From Actinomycetota bacterium (GTDB lineage Bacteria > Actinomycetota > Actinomycetes > Nanopelagicales > Nanopelagicaceae), in the NCBI GenBank assembly GCA_009927705.1, contig RFMK01000052.1:1-11271 (forward strand): a DNA stretch of 11,271 nucleotides. Direction: 5' to 3'. The notes under the pieces were generated by a model, which saw only the letters and a program-made list of their open reading frames with translations, was not told where the DNA came from and made no database searches. The stretch's first letter is position 1. Each line of letters begins with the position of its first letter. The position numbers and the translations under genes are program-made. Shown here in pieces: positions 1-7,698 of this stretch.

Positions 1-444
1 GGTATCTACGACATAAACCGTCGTACCAGCACCGGCGCTTCTATATCCATACGCAGAAGTCGTCCCAACCTTTTCGCGTTGATCAATACGATCTAATCCC
101 CAGGAAGGCGTAGGACTCTGAACATTCTGAATCGCTGACATCTCAACCGGCGCATCTTTCTCAATAATCAAAATATTTGGCAATCTCTTTAACGCAACTA
201 CCGCAATATCAGGCAGCTTCACCAAGAAACCATCAAAAACATATTGATAACGCTGGTCGATCTTCCCACCGTATTGGCCAAGTGTTTTCTCAATCGCCGC
301 CTTCGCTTCAGGCGTTACGCGAATTAAATAATTCGACGATGGTCCGAGATCAAGTGATTGGGCTGGGGCGGTCGTTCCGAGTAAGCCAATAACGGCAAAT
401 AACGAAACAAGTACCGTTTTGAAAGATCGAGGAAGTTTTCTCAT
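1..444 (-). CDS. Secreted subtilisin-like serine protease (S8 family), N-terminal part, cut by the window edge
   Basis: The 148 codons visible run from an ATG at 444 to the window edge with no stop. Residues 1-30 form a Sec signal peptide: basic start MRKLPRSFK, a hydrophobic stretch ending TTAPA, then QS. Residues about 38-98 look like an inhibitor I9-type propeptide (YLIRVTPEAKAAIEKTL ... GFLVKLP ... LPNILIIEKD). The mature enzyme then begins with WGLDRIDQR at 115-123, the usual entry to the subtilase domain. The last residues GAGTTVYVVDT match the first catalytic block of S8 peptidases, so Asp147 would be the catalytic Asp. The His and Ser blocks lie outside the window. It would be exported and self-processed, and would degrade protein outside the cell. 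No good Shine-Dalgarno sequence precedes the ATG. It has no evident link to the uronate genes. The family call is firm; the substrate is unknown. Confidence 0.88.
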   Translation of the reverse strand, partial: MRKLPRSFKTVLVSLFAVIGLLGTTAPAQSLDLGPSSNYLIRVTPEAKAAIEKTLGQYGGKIDQRYQYVFDGFLVKLPDIAVVALKRLPNILIIEKDAPVEMSAIQNVQSPTPSWGLDRIDQREKVGTTSAYGYRSAGAGTTVYVVDT

Positions 445-748
445 GGCAGAAATTGTGACAGGGCACTCCGACAATTCACAGGAAATCGTCCCCACATCCC
501 GTACAAACCTTGTCTAACCCAACAGGAAAAGCGCCTTCACTTCTCCTGACCTTCGCCTATGACAAAAAGCGCCCCATGGAAATCGCACTATGGCGAATCC
601 ATGACCGTAGATGGCAAGATCTCAACCGAAGAACTGCAGCAACTGAATAAAAAAGTCGCACAAATCGAGTGCTTACTCGAAGAAGGCAACTAAGACTTAC
701 TTCTCTTTCCAAGTTAAATAGACCCGCGAATGTCTGCTATCAGAAGCC
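445..748. other. Intergenic stretch between the protease and the hydrolase gene
   Basis: These 304 bases separate two minus-strand genes. Apart from the 44-codon plus-strand ORF at 559-693 I see no RNA gene, repeat family or mobile-element end. An imperfectly placed inverted repeat, AATTGT at 451-456 and ACAATT at 471-476, sits just upstream of the protease start and could be a regulatory site, but six-base AT-rich arms are weak evidence. Bases 694-748 lie where the minus-strand hydrolase operon should terminate. They contain only a four-base stem (AGAC 720-723 with GTCT 732-735), so I cannot call an intrinsic terminator there. Confidence 0.5.
559..693 (+). CDS. Small hypothetical protein, 44 residues
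   Basis: I do not recognise this protein. An ATG at 559 opens 44 codons ending in TAA at 691-693, and an in-frame TGA at 547-549 means it cannot extend upstream. The product starts MTKSAPWKSHYGES, and its C-terminal half (ISTEELQQLNKKVAQIECLLEEG) looks like an amphipathic, possibly coiled-coil helix with leucine/isoleucine/valine spacing. Lysine and glutamate content and the absence of rare codons look coding, but 44 codons is short enough to arise by chance. There is no signal peptide or membrane segment. No Shine-Dalgarno sequence is visible upstream, so translation would have to be leaderless or weak. It faces away from the protease and converges on the hydrolase operon. Conservation in relatives would decide whether it is real. 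Confidence 0.45.
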   Translation: MTKSAPWKSHYGESMTVDGKISTEELQQLNKKVAQIECLLEEGN

Positions 749-1831
749 TTAGGTTTTTAGGTCACTCAATAAAGTTGAAATTGCGTGAAGAGCCAAACCT
801 TGGCCCCACAGCTGCAATCTATCCGACCGGATAACGCTGTATCCGAAGGGAATGAGTTGAAGAACCGTTCCTGCACTAGTTCTTGTGAGAACTCCAATCT
901 CATCGATGTAGGCAAGGGCAGCGCTAATCGCCAATGATCCTGACTTCTCCAATTCATTTTTGGACGAGGGCAAGTACTTCATTGCCCGTAACATCGCAGC
1001 GCCGATTCCAGCGCTGGCAGAAGTTTCAAGAATCCCTTTGTTTTCAATTTGACCATCGACTAAGACATCCCAAATTCCATATTCTGGCTGAAATCCCCGC
1101 AGCGATTGAAGTTGTTGTTCTAGAACTTCTTTTACGAGATTGATTTCTGGAGATATGTGGTTTAGAGCAGAGCAAGCATCCAAGTAATCAACCATCGACA
1201 ATGCCATCCAGGCATTTCCGCGTCCCCAGAAATTCCACAAAGTTGTACCGCGATATGACCCGTGTGCAAAGAGTCCCATCTTTTCCGAGAACAAGTGTTT
1301 GAAATGCGCACTCAGTTGTTGACCGACTTCATCAATCTTTCGTGGATCTGAATTCGTCAAAGCGCTTGCGAGTCGATACTGACCCCACATGTAACAAGTG
1401 TCAGCCCATACACTTCCTGGCCAATGCTCAATAGCTCCGAACTCGGAGATAGTCACACTTGATGGATTTGTGAGCCATCTTTCAATCTGCGTTTCAATTT
1501 CTTCAGCGTCAAGCTCTCCACGAGCCGCTAAAAAGAGTGCGGCGGCGCCGGGAGCAACATTGTTGACGTGGCCAGATGTAACAGTGTTCCATTGCAAGAA
1601 CCACTTCTTAAGTTGATCTGGGTACGGTAATCCAGCCAGTTCTCGATACCGAACTTCGGCCAAAAGGTAGACGCCTTCACCCCAAGACCATTGTGGCAAG
1701 CCAGATTTCCACGTTGTTTCAATAACTCTTGCAGCTTTTTCGTTAAGAATCTCAGGTGTTAAAGACGAAATTGTTAAAGGAGTGAGTGGCGCAGGTTCGA
1801 GAGCGCTCGAAGTTGTGTCTTCCCCAGCCAT
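749..1831 (-). CDS. Unsaturated uronyl hydrolase, GH105/GH88 type, cytoplasmic
   Basis: The 360-residue product has the length and motifs of the GH88/GH105 (alpha/alpha)6-barrel hydrolases. These enzymes remove a terminal 4-deoxy-hex-4-enuronate from oligosaccharides by hydrating its double bond. Visible blocks are QWSWGEGVYLL (47-57), WPGSVWADTCYMWG (137-150) with Asp144 at the position of the family's catalytic Asp, HGSYRG (190-195), FWGRGNAWMAL (201-211), close to the GH105 signature W-GRGNGW, and ETSASAGIGAAML (269-281). The GRGN form favours GH105 (rhamnogalacturonyl or glucuronyl type) over classical GH88. There is no signal peptide, so it should work in the cytoplasm on imported oligosaccharides. 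Its ATG shares one base with the stop of the 908-residue gene upstream (TAATG), and no Shine-Dalgarno sequence is visible, so it is probably translated by reinitiation. The product feeds KduI across the divergent promoter. Galacturonyl versus glucuronyl preference cannot be read from sequence. Confidence 0.85.
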   Translation of the reverse strand: MAGEDTTSSALEPAPLTPLTISSLTPEILNEKAARVIETTWKSGLPQWSWGEGVYLLAEVRYRELAGLPYPDQLKKWFLQWNTVTSGHVNNVAPGAAALFLAARGELDAEEIETQIERWLTNPSSVTISEFGAIEHWPGSVWADTCYMWGQYRLASALTNSDPRKIDEVGQQLSAHFKHLFSEKMGLFAHGSYRGTTLWNFWGRGNAWMALSMVDYLDACSALNHISPEINLVKEVLEQQLQSLRGFQPEYGIWDVLVDGQIENKGILETSASAGIGAAMLRAMKYLPSSKNELEKSGSLAISAALAYIDEIGVLTRTSAGTVLQLIPFGYSVIRSDRLQLWGQGLALHAISTLLSDLKT

Positions 1832-4557
1832 TATTCGGCTCGTGATGTGGGAGCGATTCGCAAACCTTGCGTGATATCAATTGTTAGGCGCTCTCCATTA
1901 AACCTAGCATTCAATACTGAATCTAAAGCACCGACTGTGACCGCTGGATTCTCTAGGCGTGGTGGCACTTCTGGAATACCGGCGTCAATATCGGTCGATT
2001 CTTGATTAATTAGGAACGGTTTCTCCCATTCAAGTTGATATCGCTTTCCATATTTCCAATCAATCGCGATGGCATCATCATCAAAACTAGGTCGCTTGAG
2101 ACCTTTTAGGAAAGCTTTCAGATTACGAGAGCCACGCCTCTCTTCTAACACGGCCACATATAGTTGTCCACGACCTCGCGGAATCCATTCCTGCTTTGCA
2201 GTATCTCCAGAAGGAATGTCTAAAAATCCACCTGGCGTCGCAACCGCAATGAAGGCTTTACCAACCTGACCTGCAATCCATACATCATCGAGCAAGTAAT
2301 CATCCATCCAAGGAGTGGGAAACCATAGATGACTTTTCTCCGGAACAAAATCCACGAGTTGCGGAAAAATTGATAGGACAACATTATTTTCTTGACGCAC
2401 TCTTGGTAAGACAAGATGTCCAGCCCAGGCATTTGGTCGTACAGAAGATGCATGACTCGAGGCGGCTGGATAGGTTGCCAAAACTTGAACTTCGGTTGAC
2501 AAGGTAAAGCCCCAGACATGCTCTTGTAATCCTGGTAAGCCAGATCGATAGTCTTGAACCGAGGAGAGCATTCCGTAACTCGTGCGCCAGACTTTGAGAT
2601 CTGACGAATATGGTCGCTCCAGTAAGTCACTTGTGAATCGATACTTACCCCGATAGCACTGACGAGCACTCCATGTCTTATCGAGAGATTGCGCGACCTT
2701 TCGAATCATAGGTGGAAGCTCGTACCGCGTTGATGTAATGAGTGTTGTGACCGGCAGAACTGCAGAGTTCAATGCACCCATTCCCCACATTGCCCACATA
2801 ATTGGAGCAGTTTCTTCAAATCGTGAAGAGCGCAAAGTCGTCGTGTAGCTGCGACCATGGGCCGCGCCATGGATACCTCTCCACGAGTTGCTTGCGAGTG
2901 AGAAAAGCAATCGGTCGAGTAAGGCTTCAGAATACTTGCGTATCTCGAGGGATGGAGAGAACTCCAGCATTGAAACGAGAGCGAGAGTATCGATTGCGAG
3001 ATACGCGTTTGAATCGTACTCGCTAAAACCACCCTCCAGTTTTCTTATGAGCCACTCGATAGCCATGTCATGTCCATGACGAGAGTGCTCCGCGCCAGAC
3101 ATGTTGGCGTTGGAGAATTTCTCCTTTTTGAAGAAATCGCCAATCAAGTGTTCAGCCGTGTGCCAGACAAATTGATGGTTCTCGGTGAAATAACACATCG
3201 CATCAAGCCCAGGTTGATCGATCCAGTACTTAAAGTTGAGCAGCGCTTTCTTTGTTTGTTCACGTAAACCTGATTCCCATTGTGATTCAGGGAATCGATG
3301 CAAGATATGCACAAGCCCTACCGCTTCAAAGTCGGCACAATCTGCTCGCGATGTAATCATTGTTAGCGCACTCTTCAAGTCTTCCTCGGTTACTACGTAG
3401 GAAGGATTGAGAGTCAATCGTGCAAGAGCTCGAGCGGAAGATGCGTAATTGGACGCAACGTGTTCGAGTACTTCGCGGCGCCATACCGAAGGTGAACTCT
3501 TGGGGACTGTGGTACGGACACGTTCTGGAACGCGCGCGCTACGAAAGACCCGGGTAACGGGGCAATTTTCGGAGTCAACTTTGACCTCAAGAAATATTTC
3601 GCCAGTATCGAGCATTGTTGCAGTAACGTCTCCATCGATACTGCCGTCGCTCTTCTTTGCACTATTACGCGCTTCGCTACGCAAATCTTCGACCTTGACC
3701 TTCCCAACACCTTTTTTCAAGGTGATTGGCAATCCAGCGCCAGGTTTGCCACGCTCTTTTACTCTGATTCTCAAATTTGGAGAACCGCGAAAGATTACCT
3801 CATCAGTTTCACGAGCCCATCTTTCGGTTGAGAGCGAATTGAGTTCACGTTCAGCGATGACTGATGCGTATTCGTCTGCTCCGGGTGAAGGAATCACAAC
3901 ACGCACCGGTAAACCGATAACGCGAACTCGAACTGCATGGCGAACTTCCCGTAAAGAAATCTGCCATTGGGAAATGACTAAGGTGCTGATCCCGGAAGGT
4001 AGCAATGTCCGAATCTCATGCTTGAGAGGTTGCATATAACCGAATTTCTCCGCAGTTAGGAGCAGTTCGCCATTTATCCAAACCTGAACTGGGCCCTGAC
4101 TTTCAATAGATATAGTGCGCCACTCGGGTTGATCAACTTCAATCTGTGTTGCCATTAATGAATGTCGGTATTCAGGCGTGTAAGAAAAGTGGCTCCAGTC
4201 AACGTAGCCATCGTCGCCTGTGTGAATACGTTTCCAATCTCCCTGATCAGTCTTTCTTCCTCCAGGAGCAATCCATGTCATAGGACCGAATTCGACTATG
4301 TCCGGAATCTTTTGAGCGCTATGAAATGGTCGTCGCTGATAAATCTTTTCCTTGAGTGGCGCGATATCAGGTCCATTAGTTAGTACCCATCGACCATCTT
4401 TACCAAATGGGTCACCGTGGGCTTTCAACAACGCATCGAGATCGTTAGCTGGCTGAATCCACGCTGGTGAAATCAGCCAATCACGAATAAACCCATGTCC
4501 ATCAAGAGTATGAATAGTTCGATTGAAGTGAGTCGTGAAGACAGGTCTGTTAGTCAT
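1831..4557 (-). CDS. Uncharacterised 908-residue protein, candidate cytoplasmic polysaccharide/oligosaccharide lyase or other toroid-fold enzyme
   Basis: I do not recognise a named family. The layout suggests three parts. Residues about 20-225 look like a beta-rich carbohydrate-binding or jelly-roll region (FIRDWLIS 23-30; ISIESQGPVQVWINGELLL 149-167). Residues about 360-670 are helix-rich, like an (alpha/alpha) toroid. Residues about 700-900 look like a beta-sandwich (HLWFPTPWMDDYLLDDVW 743-760; GQVGKAFIAVATPGG 763-777). Polar clusters that look like active-site elements are ENHQFVWHTAEH (459-470), GFSEYDSNAY (510-519) and HGAAHGRSY (563-571). Heparinase II/III-like lyases pair a toroid with a beta-sandwich and use Asn, His and Tyr, so lyase activity is a reasonable inference, not a demonstration. 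It has no signal peptide. It lies 3 bases after the permease stop and overlaps the hydrolase start by one base, so it probably acts on the imported substrate just before the hydrolase. A glycosidase of unknown class is the main alternative. Confidence 0.6.
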   Translation of the reverse strand: MTNRPVFTTHFNRTIHTLDGHGFIRDWLISPAWIQPANDLDALLKAHGDPFGKDGRWVLTNGPDIAPLKEKIYQRRPFHSAQKIPDIVEFGPMTWIAPGGRKTDQGDWKRIHTGDDGYVDWSHFSYTPEYRHSLMATQIEVDQPEWRTISIESQGPVQVWINGELLLTAEKFGYMQPLKHEIRTLLPSGISTLVISQWQISLREVRHAVRVRVIGLPVRVVIPSPGADEYASVIAERELNSLSTERWARETDEVIFRGSPNLRIRVKERGKPGAGLPITLKKGVGKVKVEDLRSEARNSAKKSDGSIDGDVTATMLDTGEIFLEVKVDSENCPVTRVFRSARVPERVRTTVPKSSPSVWRREVLEHVASNYASSARALARLTLNPSYVVTEEDLKSALTMITSRADCADFEAVGLVHILHRFPESQWESGLREQTKKALLNFKYWIDQPGLDAMCYFTENHQFVWHTAEHLIGDFFKKEKFSNANMSGAEHSRHGHDMAIEWLIRKLEGGFSEYDSNAYLAIDTLALVSMLEFSPSLEIRKYSEALLDRLLFSLASNSWRGIHGAAHGRSYTTTLRSSRFEETAPIMWAMWGMGALNSAVLPVTTLITSTRYELPPMIRKVAQSLDKTWSARQCYRGKYRFTSDLLERPYSSDLKVWRTSYGMLSSVQDYRSGLPGLQEHVWGFTLSTEVQVLATYPAASSHASSVRPNAWAGHLVLPRVRQENNVVLSIFPQLVDFVPEKSHLWFPTPWMDDYLLDDVWIAGQVGKAFIAVATPGGFLDIPSGDTAKQEWIPRGRGQLYVAVLEERRGSRNLKAFLKGLKRPSFDDDAIAIDWKYGKRYQLEWEKPFLINQESTDIDAGIPEVPPRLENPAVTVGALDSVLNARFNGERLTIDITQGLRIAPTSRAE

Positions 4558-4560
4558 CGA

Positions 4561-5436
4561 CTATTTGAGCCCCGTGTGTGCAATGCCTTGAATCAATTGA
4601 CGCTGCATAAAGATAAAAATGAGCAAGACAGGAATTATGGACATGACTGACATTGCCAAGACGACTGGATAAGGCACGACGAGCTGTCCATTCAAGAGCG
4701 CGAGCGCAACCGGGAGCGTATAAAGCCGTTCGTCCTGGGCAATTAACAACGGCCACAGGAAATCGTTCCATCGCCATAAAACCGAGAAGATTGCCACAAC
4801 CGCAAGAGCTGGTCGGGCTAGAGGCATAACGATGCGAGCGTAGATTTTGAATTCTCCGGCGCCGTCGATACGTGCCGACTCAATCAATTCATCTGGGATT
4901 GTGAGCATGTACTGGCGGATCACAAAAACACCAGTCGGAGTTGCCGCAGCGGGGATGATCATTCCCCAGTATGTATTGACCATTCCTAGCGATGAGACCA
5001 CAAGATATATAGGAATCAGAATAACTTGCAGCGGAATCATAATCATCGCAAGTGTTAAGACGAAGAGACCATCTCGACCCCGAAAGTTGTATTTCGCGAA
5101 TCCAAATGCCGCCATGGAATTTACGAGTAATGTTAGAGCGGTAGCGACAACAGTGACAATCACGCTATTACTGAAATATCGAACGTAGTCATACATCTTG
5201 AAAGCTTCGGTGTAATTTTCGGTTGCCCAACGAGTCGGCAATAACTTTGGTGGACGCGCGCTTAAGTCAGTGAGATCTTTGAAGGACGAGAGCATGAACC
5301 ATGCCACTGGAATTAGCACGATTAAAGTTAGAAAGATTAGTAGCGAAGTTCGAAGAATCGAACCCACGCTTGGTGGTTTCCGATTCGAAACAGATGTCCA
5401 AGTTTGCTGCGAAGCGCGCGCAGATAGTTTTCTCAT
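4561..5436 (-). CDS. Carbohydrate ABC transporter permease, CUT1 family, MalG-type
   Basis: The 291-residue inner-membrane protein has the expected six or so transmembrane segments, with the first at about 30-50 and the last at about 259-277. The permease (EAA) loop that contacts the ATPase is at 181-205: PDELIESARIDGAGEFKIYA followed by RIVMP. The C-terminal pattern, ending LIQGIAHTGLK, is typical of MalG/UgpE-like subunits (YxQRxxxxGxxxGAxK). It would pair with the permease encoded just upstream to form the oligosaccharide channel. Its ATG overlaps the stop of that gene by four bases (ATGA), showing translational coupling. The next gene, encoding the 908-residue protein, follows after 3 bases. 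Substrate specificity is inferred only from the neighbouring uronate genes. Confidence 0.93.
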   Translation of the reverse strand: MRKLSARASQQTWTSVSNRKPPSVGSILRTSLLIFLTLIVLIPVAWFMLSSFKDLTDLSARPPKLLPTRWATENYTEAFKMYDYVRYFSNSVIVTVVATALTLLVNSMAAFGFAKYNFRGRDGLFVLTLAMIMIPLQVILIPIYLVVSSLGMVNTYWGMIIPAAATPTGVFVIRQYMLTIPDELIESARIDGAGEFKIYARIVMPLARPALAVVAIFSVLWRWNDFLWPLLIAQDERLYTLPVALALLNGQLVVPYPVVLAMSVMSIIPVLLIFIFMQRQLIQGIAHTGLK

Positions 5437-6347
5437 ATCGCTTCACGTCGCTTTCCTACCAAGAAGTTCAAGGCTGTGAACGCGAAAATAATTAGGAAAA
5501 GAATTACTCCGGCGGCGCTGCCAAGTCCATATTGAATGGGGCTCTGGAAAGCTCTTTCATAGATGTACTGAACAATAAGCGTTGTGGCTCCCAAAGGTCC
5601 GCCACCTGTAAGTGTGTAGATGAAGTCAAAAGACTGGAATCCGTGGATTGTAGAAAGAATGACTATAATCAAAGTTGTGGGTTTAAGTAGCGGCAAAGTG
5701 ATGCGGCGAGTGATCTGCCAGCGTGTAGCCCCATCCATAGTGGCCGCCTCAAAAATGCTGCTATCAATGCCTTGAAGACCAGCGAGAAGAATGATCGTGT
5801 AGAAGCCAAGATGCACCCACACTCCGACGAAAATCGCCGAAATCATTCCTAGCTTTGGTTCAACTAGCCAGCCAGGGCTACCGCCTCCGATCGCCTCGAG
5901 CAATGTGTTCAGCGGCCCTACTTTTCGATCAAGTACATCGTTCCAAATTAATCCCACCACAATTGGCGAGAGCATTACCGGAAGAAAAACTATAGAACGG
6001 AAGAACCCTCGAGCAAACTTCTGTTGATTGATAATGATGGCGAAAGTGAGTGAGAGAAGTGTTGAAATAAGCATGTAAAAAACGACATAAATCGCGGTAT
6101 TACGAGCGATAGTTGCAACAGTCGGGTCGTTAAAGATGGCCTTGTAGTTTGCGGTTCCTACATATGTAAATTGCGAACCATCCATGCTGTCGAAGAATGA
6201 AATGTAAATTCCGCGGAGAGCGGGCCAAATTATGAATGTTAGAAATATAAAAAGATTCGGCGCAATGAATACATACGGAACTAAGCGCCGACGCCACGTA
6301 AAGGTGGAACGCCGACGCTTAGTCACGTTACTTGGTGAAACCATCAT
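5433..6347 (-). CDS. Carbohydrate ABC transporter permease, CUT1 family, MalF-type
   Basis: The 304-residue membrane protein begins with a basic cytoplasmic tail (KRRRSTFTWRRRL) and then a first transmembrane segment (YVFIAPNLFIFLTFIIWP, 25-42), the common opening of MalF/UgpA-like permeases. The EAA loop for ATPase docking runs over about 200-222 (EAATMDGATRWQITRRITLP). The late motif GGPLGATTLIVQYIYERAF (249-267) is also typical of the family. Two consecutive Met codons begin the ORF (6345-6347 and 6342-6344); I kept the first, and no Shine-Dalgarno sequence separates them. It lies 25 bases downstream of the binding-protein stop and overlaps the second permease by ATGA. The pair would import uronate-containing oligosaccharides delivered by the binding protein. 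Confidence 0.93.
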   Translation of the reverse strand: MMVSPSNVTKRRRSTFTWRRRLVPYVFIAPNLFIFLTFIIWPALRGIYISFFDSMDGSQFTYVGTANYKAIFNDPTVATIARNTAIYVVFYMLISTLLSLTFAIIINQQKFARGFFRSIVFLPVMLSPIVVGLIWNDVLDRKVGPLNTLLEAIGGGSPGWLVEPKLGMISAIFVGVWVHLGFYTIILLAGLQGIDSSIFEAATMDGATRWQITRRITLPLLKPTTLIIVILSTIHGFQSFDFIYTLTGGGPLGATTLIVQYIYERAFQSPIQYGLGSAAGVILFLIIFAFTALNFLVGKRREAI

Positions 6348-6372
6348 GAAGAAATAAAGAGTTTCTCTCTAT

Positions 6373-7695
6373 CTACTTCTTGATTGTTGCCAATTGAGTA
6401 TTGATAAACGCGATCTGCTGATCAATAGCTTGCTGTGCTGTGATCTTTCCGGCCATAACTTCAGTCATGAGATCACGTAGCTTATTATATATCGGAGCGA
6501 TGACAGTTGGAACTGTCTGGATACCGTAAGCCGCAGCTGGAGTTGCAGCTGTGTCTTTGAGGTAAATCTCCATGTCAGCCGAACGTGTTGGATATGTAAT
6601 TCCCTTGCTTACAAGGTCATTACGAGTTGGAATCCAGAATGCTTTCTTGCACATTTCTTCCATCTGGTTAGCATCTGCTAGATAGTAGAGGAAATAGGCT
6701 GCAAGGTCAGGAGTTTTACTCGTCTTGAATGCCATGAGGAATTTACCTCCTGGCCAACCTCCACCATTAAGTTCCTTTGGATTAGGCACTACCTGGAAGT
6801 TGAACTTCGCGTCGCGTGCCAAAGTAGCCAAGTTCCAGTTTCCTGAGAAGAAGACTGGTGTTTGTTGTGCAACGAAGATTGATACGGGAGATGAGTACTT
6901 CGTTCCCGTTCCGATCCAGAGATCGCGTGGTGCTTGATCTGCCTTATATAGATCAGTGATGGTCTTCAAAGCTTTTGTCGCACGGAAGCGAGAAGAACTA
7001 AGAACGTTTCGACCCGCGCGATCAACCATGTAGGCGCCAAATTGACTCATGACGGTCGACATACGGTGTCCGGACTTATCCATTGCGAATGCATATTCGG
7101 TTCCATTTGCAGCTTGTACTTTCTTGGCTGCAGCAATGAGATCTGTCCAGTTCCAAGAAGTTGGAACTGGAACTCCAGCTTTCTTGAATTGGTCAACATT
7201 GATAAATGGACCATTCATCGAAAGATCGTATGGAACTCCAACTAATTTCTTAGTCGAAGGATCTGTGACCTGATAGGTAGATCCTTTAACGAAGTCATTC
7301 ACATATTTCTTTCCAAAGAAAGTTTCAAGGTTCAACGCTGAGTTGTAATAGAAACCAGGGTTGTTGAGACGTGCTACGTCCGGCGCATTGCCAGCAGCAA
7401 TACGTGCCTGAAGTTGTTGATCAAGACTTGTGAATGGAATAACGTCCAACTTGACTTTTGCACCCGTCAACTTCTCGAATGCGGCAATCTGTGACTTCGT
7501 TGTATCCAATTCAGCTTGGCTGTCATTGTAGAAGTAGTAAGTGATTTCCTTACCCTTCCAATCAGCTAATTGGTTAGCCGTGGGTTGCAACCCTGCATCT
7601 GCTTGTGCCGAGCTCTGGGCTGTTGCAACGAGTCCAGCAGTGAGCACAAAAGTAGAAGCAATTGCAATGATTTTCCTTAATGAGATACTTTTCAT
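6373..7695 (-). CDS. Extracellular sugar-binding protein of the ABC transporter (family 1 solute-binding protein)
   Basis: From the ATG at 7695 the product is 440 residues, the usual size for CUT1 sugar-binding proteins. A Sec signal peptide is clear (MKSISLRKIIAIASTF ... SSAQA then DAG, cleavage near 32/33). The mature part shows family features: ITYYFYNDSQAELDTTKSQIAAFEKLTGAKVKLDVIPF near its start, then GNAPDVARLN, VGVPYDLSMNGPFINVDQFKKAGVPVPTSWNW, and VFFSGNW. There is no lipobox cysteine, so it is not a typical lipoprotein; it would be either released or retained in another way. A TTG at 7707 extends the ORF by four codons and sits two bases after AGGAGG. The ATG has AAAGGA three bases upstream and gives a normal signal peptide, so I prefer the ATG, though spacing is ideal for neither. 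It is first in the operon, as expected for the most abundant component. Uronate oligosaccharide binding is inferred from context. Confidence 0.9.
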   Translation of the reverse strand: MKSISLRKIIAIASTFVLTAGLVATAQSSAQADAGLQPTANQLADWKGKEITYYFYNDSQAELDTTKSQIAAFEKLTGAKVKLDVIPFTSLDQQLQARIAAGNAPDVARLNNPGFYYNSALNLETFFGKKYVNDFVKGSTYQVTDPSTKKLVGVPYDLSMNGPFINVDQFKKAGVPVPTSWNWTDLIAAAKKVQAANGTEYAFAMDKSGHRMSTVMSQFGAYMVDRAGRNVLSSSRFRATKALKTITDLYKADQAPRDLWIGTGTKYSSPVSIFVAQQTPVFFSGNWNLATLARDAKFNFQVVPNPKELNGGGWPGGKFLMAFKTSKTPDLAAYFLYYLADANQMEEMCKKAFWIPTRNDLVSKGITYPTRSADMEIYLKDTAATPAAAYGIQTVPTVIAPIYNKLRDLMTEVMAGKITAQQAIDQQIAFINTQLATIKK

Positions 7696-7698
7696 ATT

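Noticed and set aside
177..392. 71-codon plus-strand frame opposite the protease
   Set aside because: The minus strand here carries a signal peptide, propeptide and subtilase motifs without interruption, so the plus-strand frame is its shadow.
451..476. Inverted repeat AATTGT-N14-ACAATT upstream of the protease
   Set aside because: Six AT-rich bases with a long spacer are likely by chance in this region, and no promoter element supports it.
720..735. Possible terminator hairpin (AGAC ... GTCT) after the hydrolase gene
   Set aside because: The stem is only four base pairs with an eight-base loop and no U-run in a suitable place on the minus strand.
2220..2669. 149-codon minus-strand frame within the 908-residue gene
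   Set aside because: It lies in a different frame of the same strand as a well-supported gene, with low-complexity composition and no start signal. It would be a frameshift only if the main frame were broken, which it is not.
3449..4039. 196-codon open frame on the plus strand inside the 908-residue gene
   Set aside because: It is antisense to a long, tightly packed operon gene. Its product is Ser/Thr/Arg-rich with no recognisable domain, as expected for a shadow frame.
6358..6368. Small hairpin AGAG-TTT-CTCT between the binding protein and the first permease
   Set aside because: Intergenic hairpins that lower permease expression are known at this position, but a four-base-pair stem is too weak to call.
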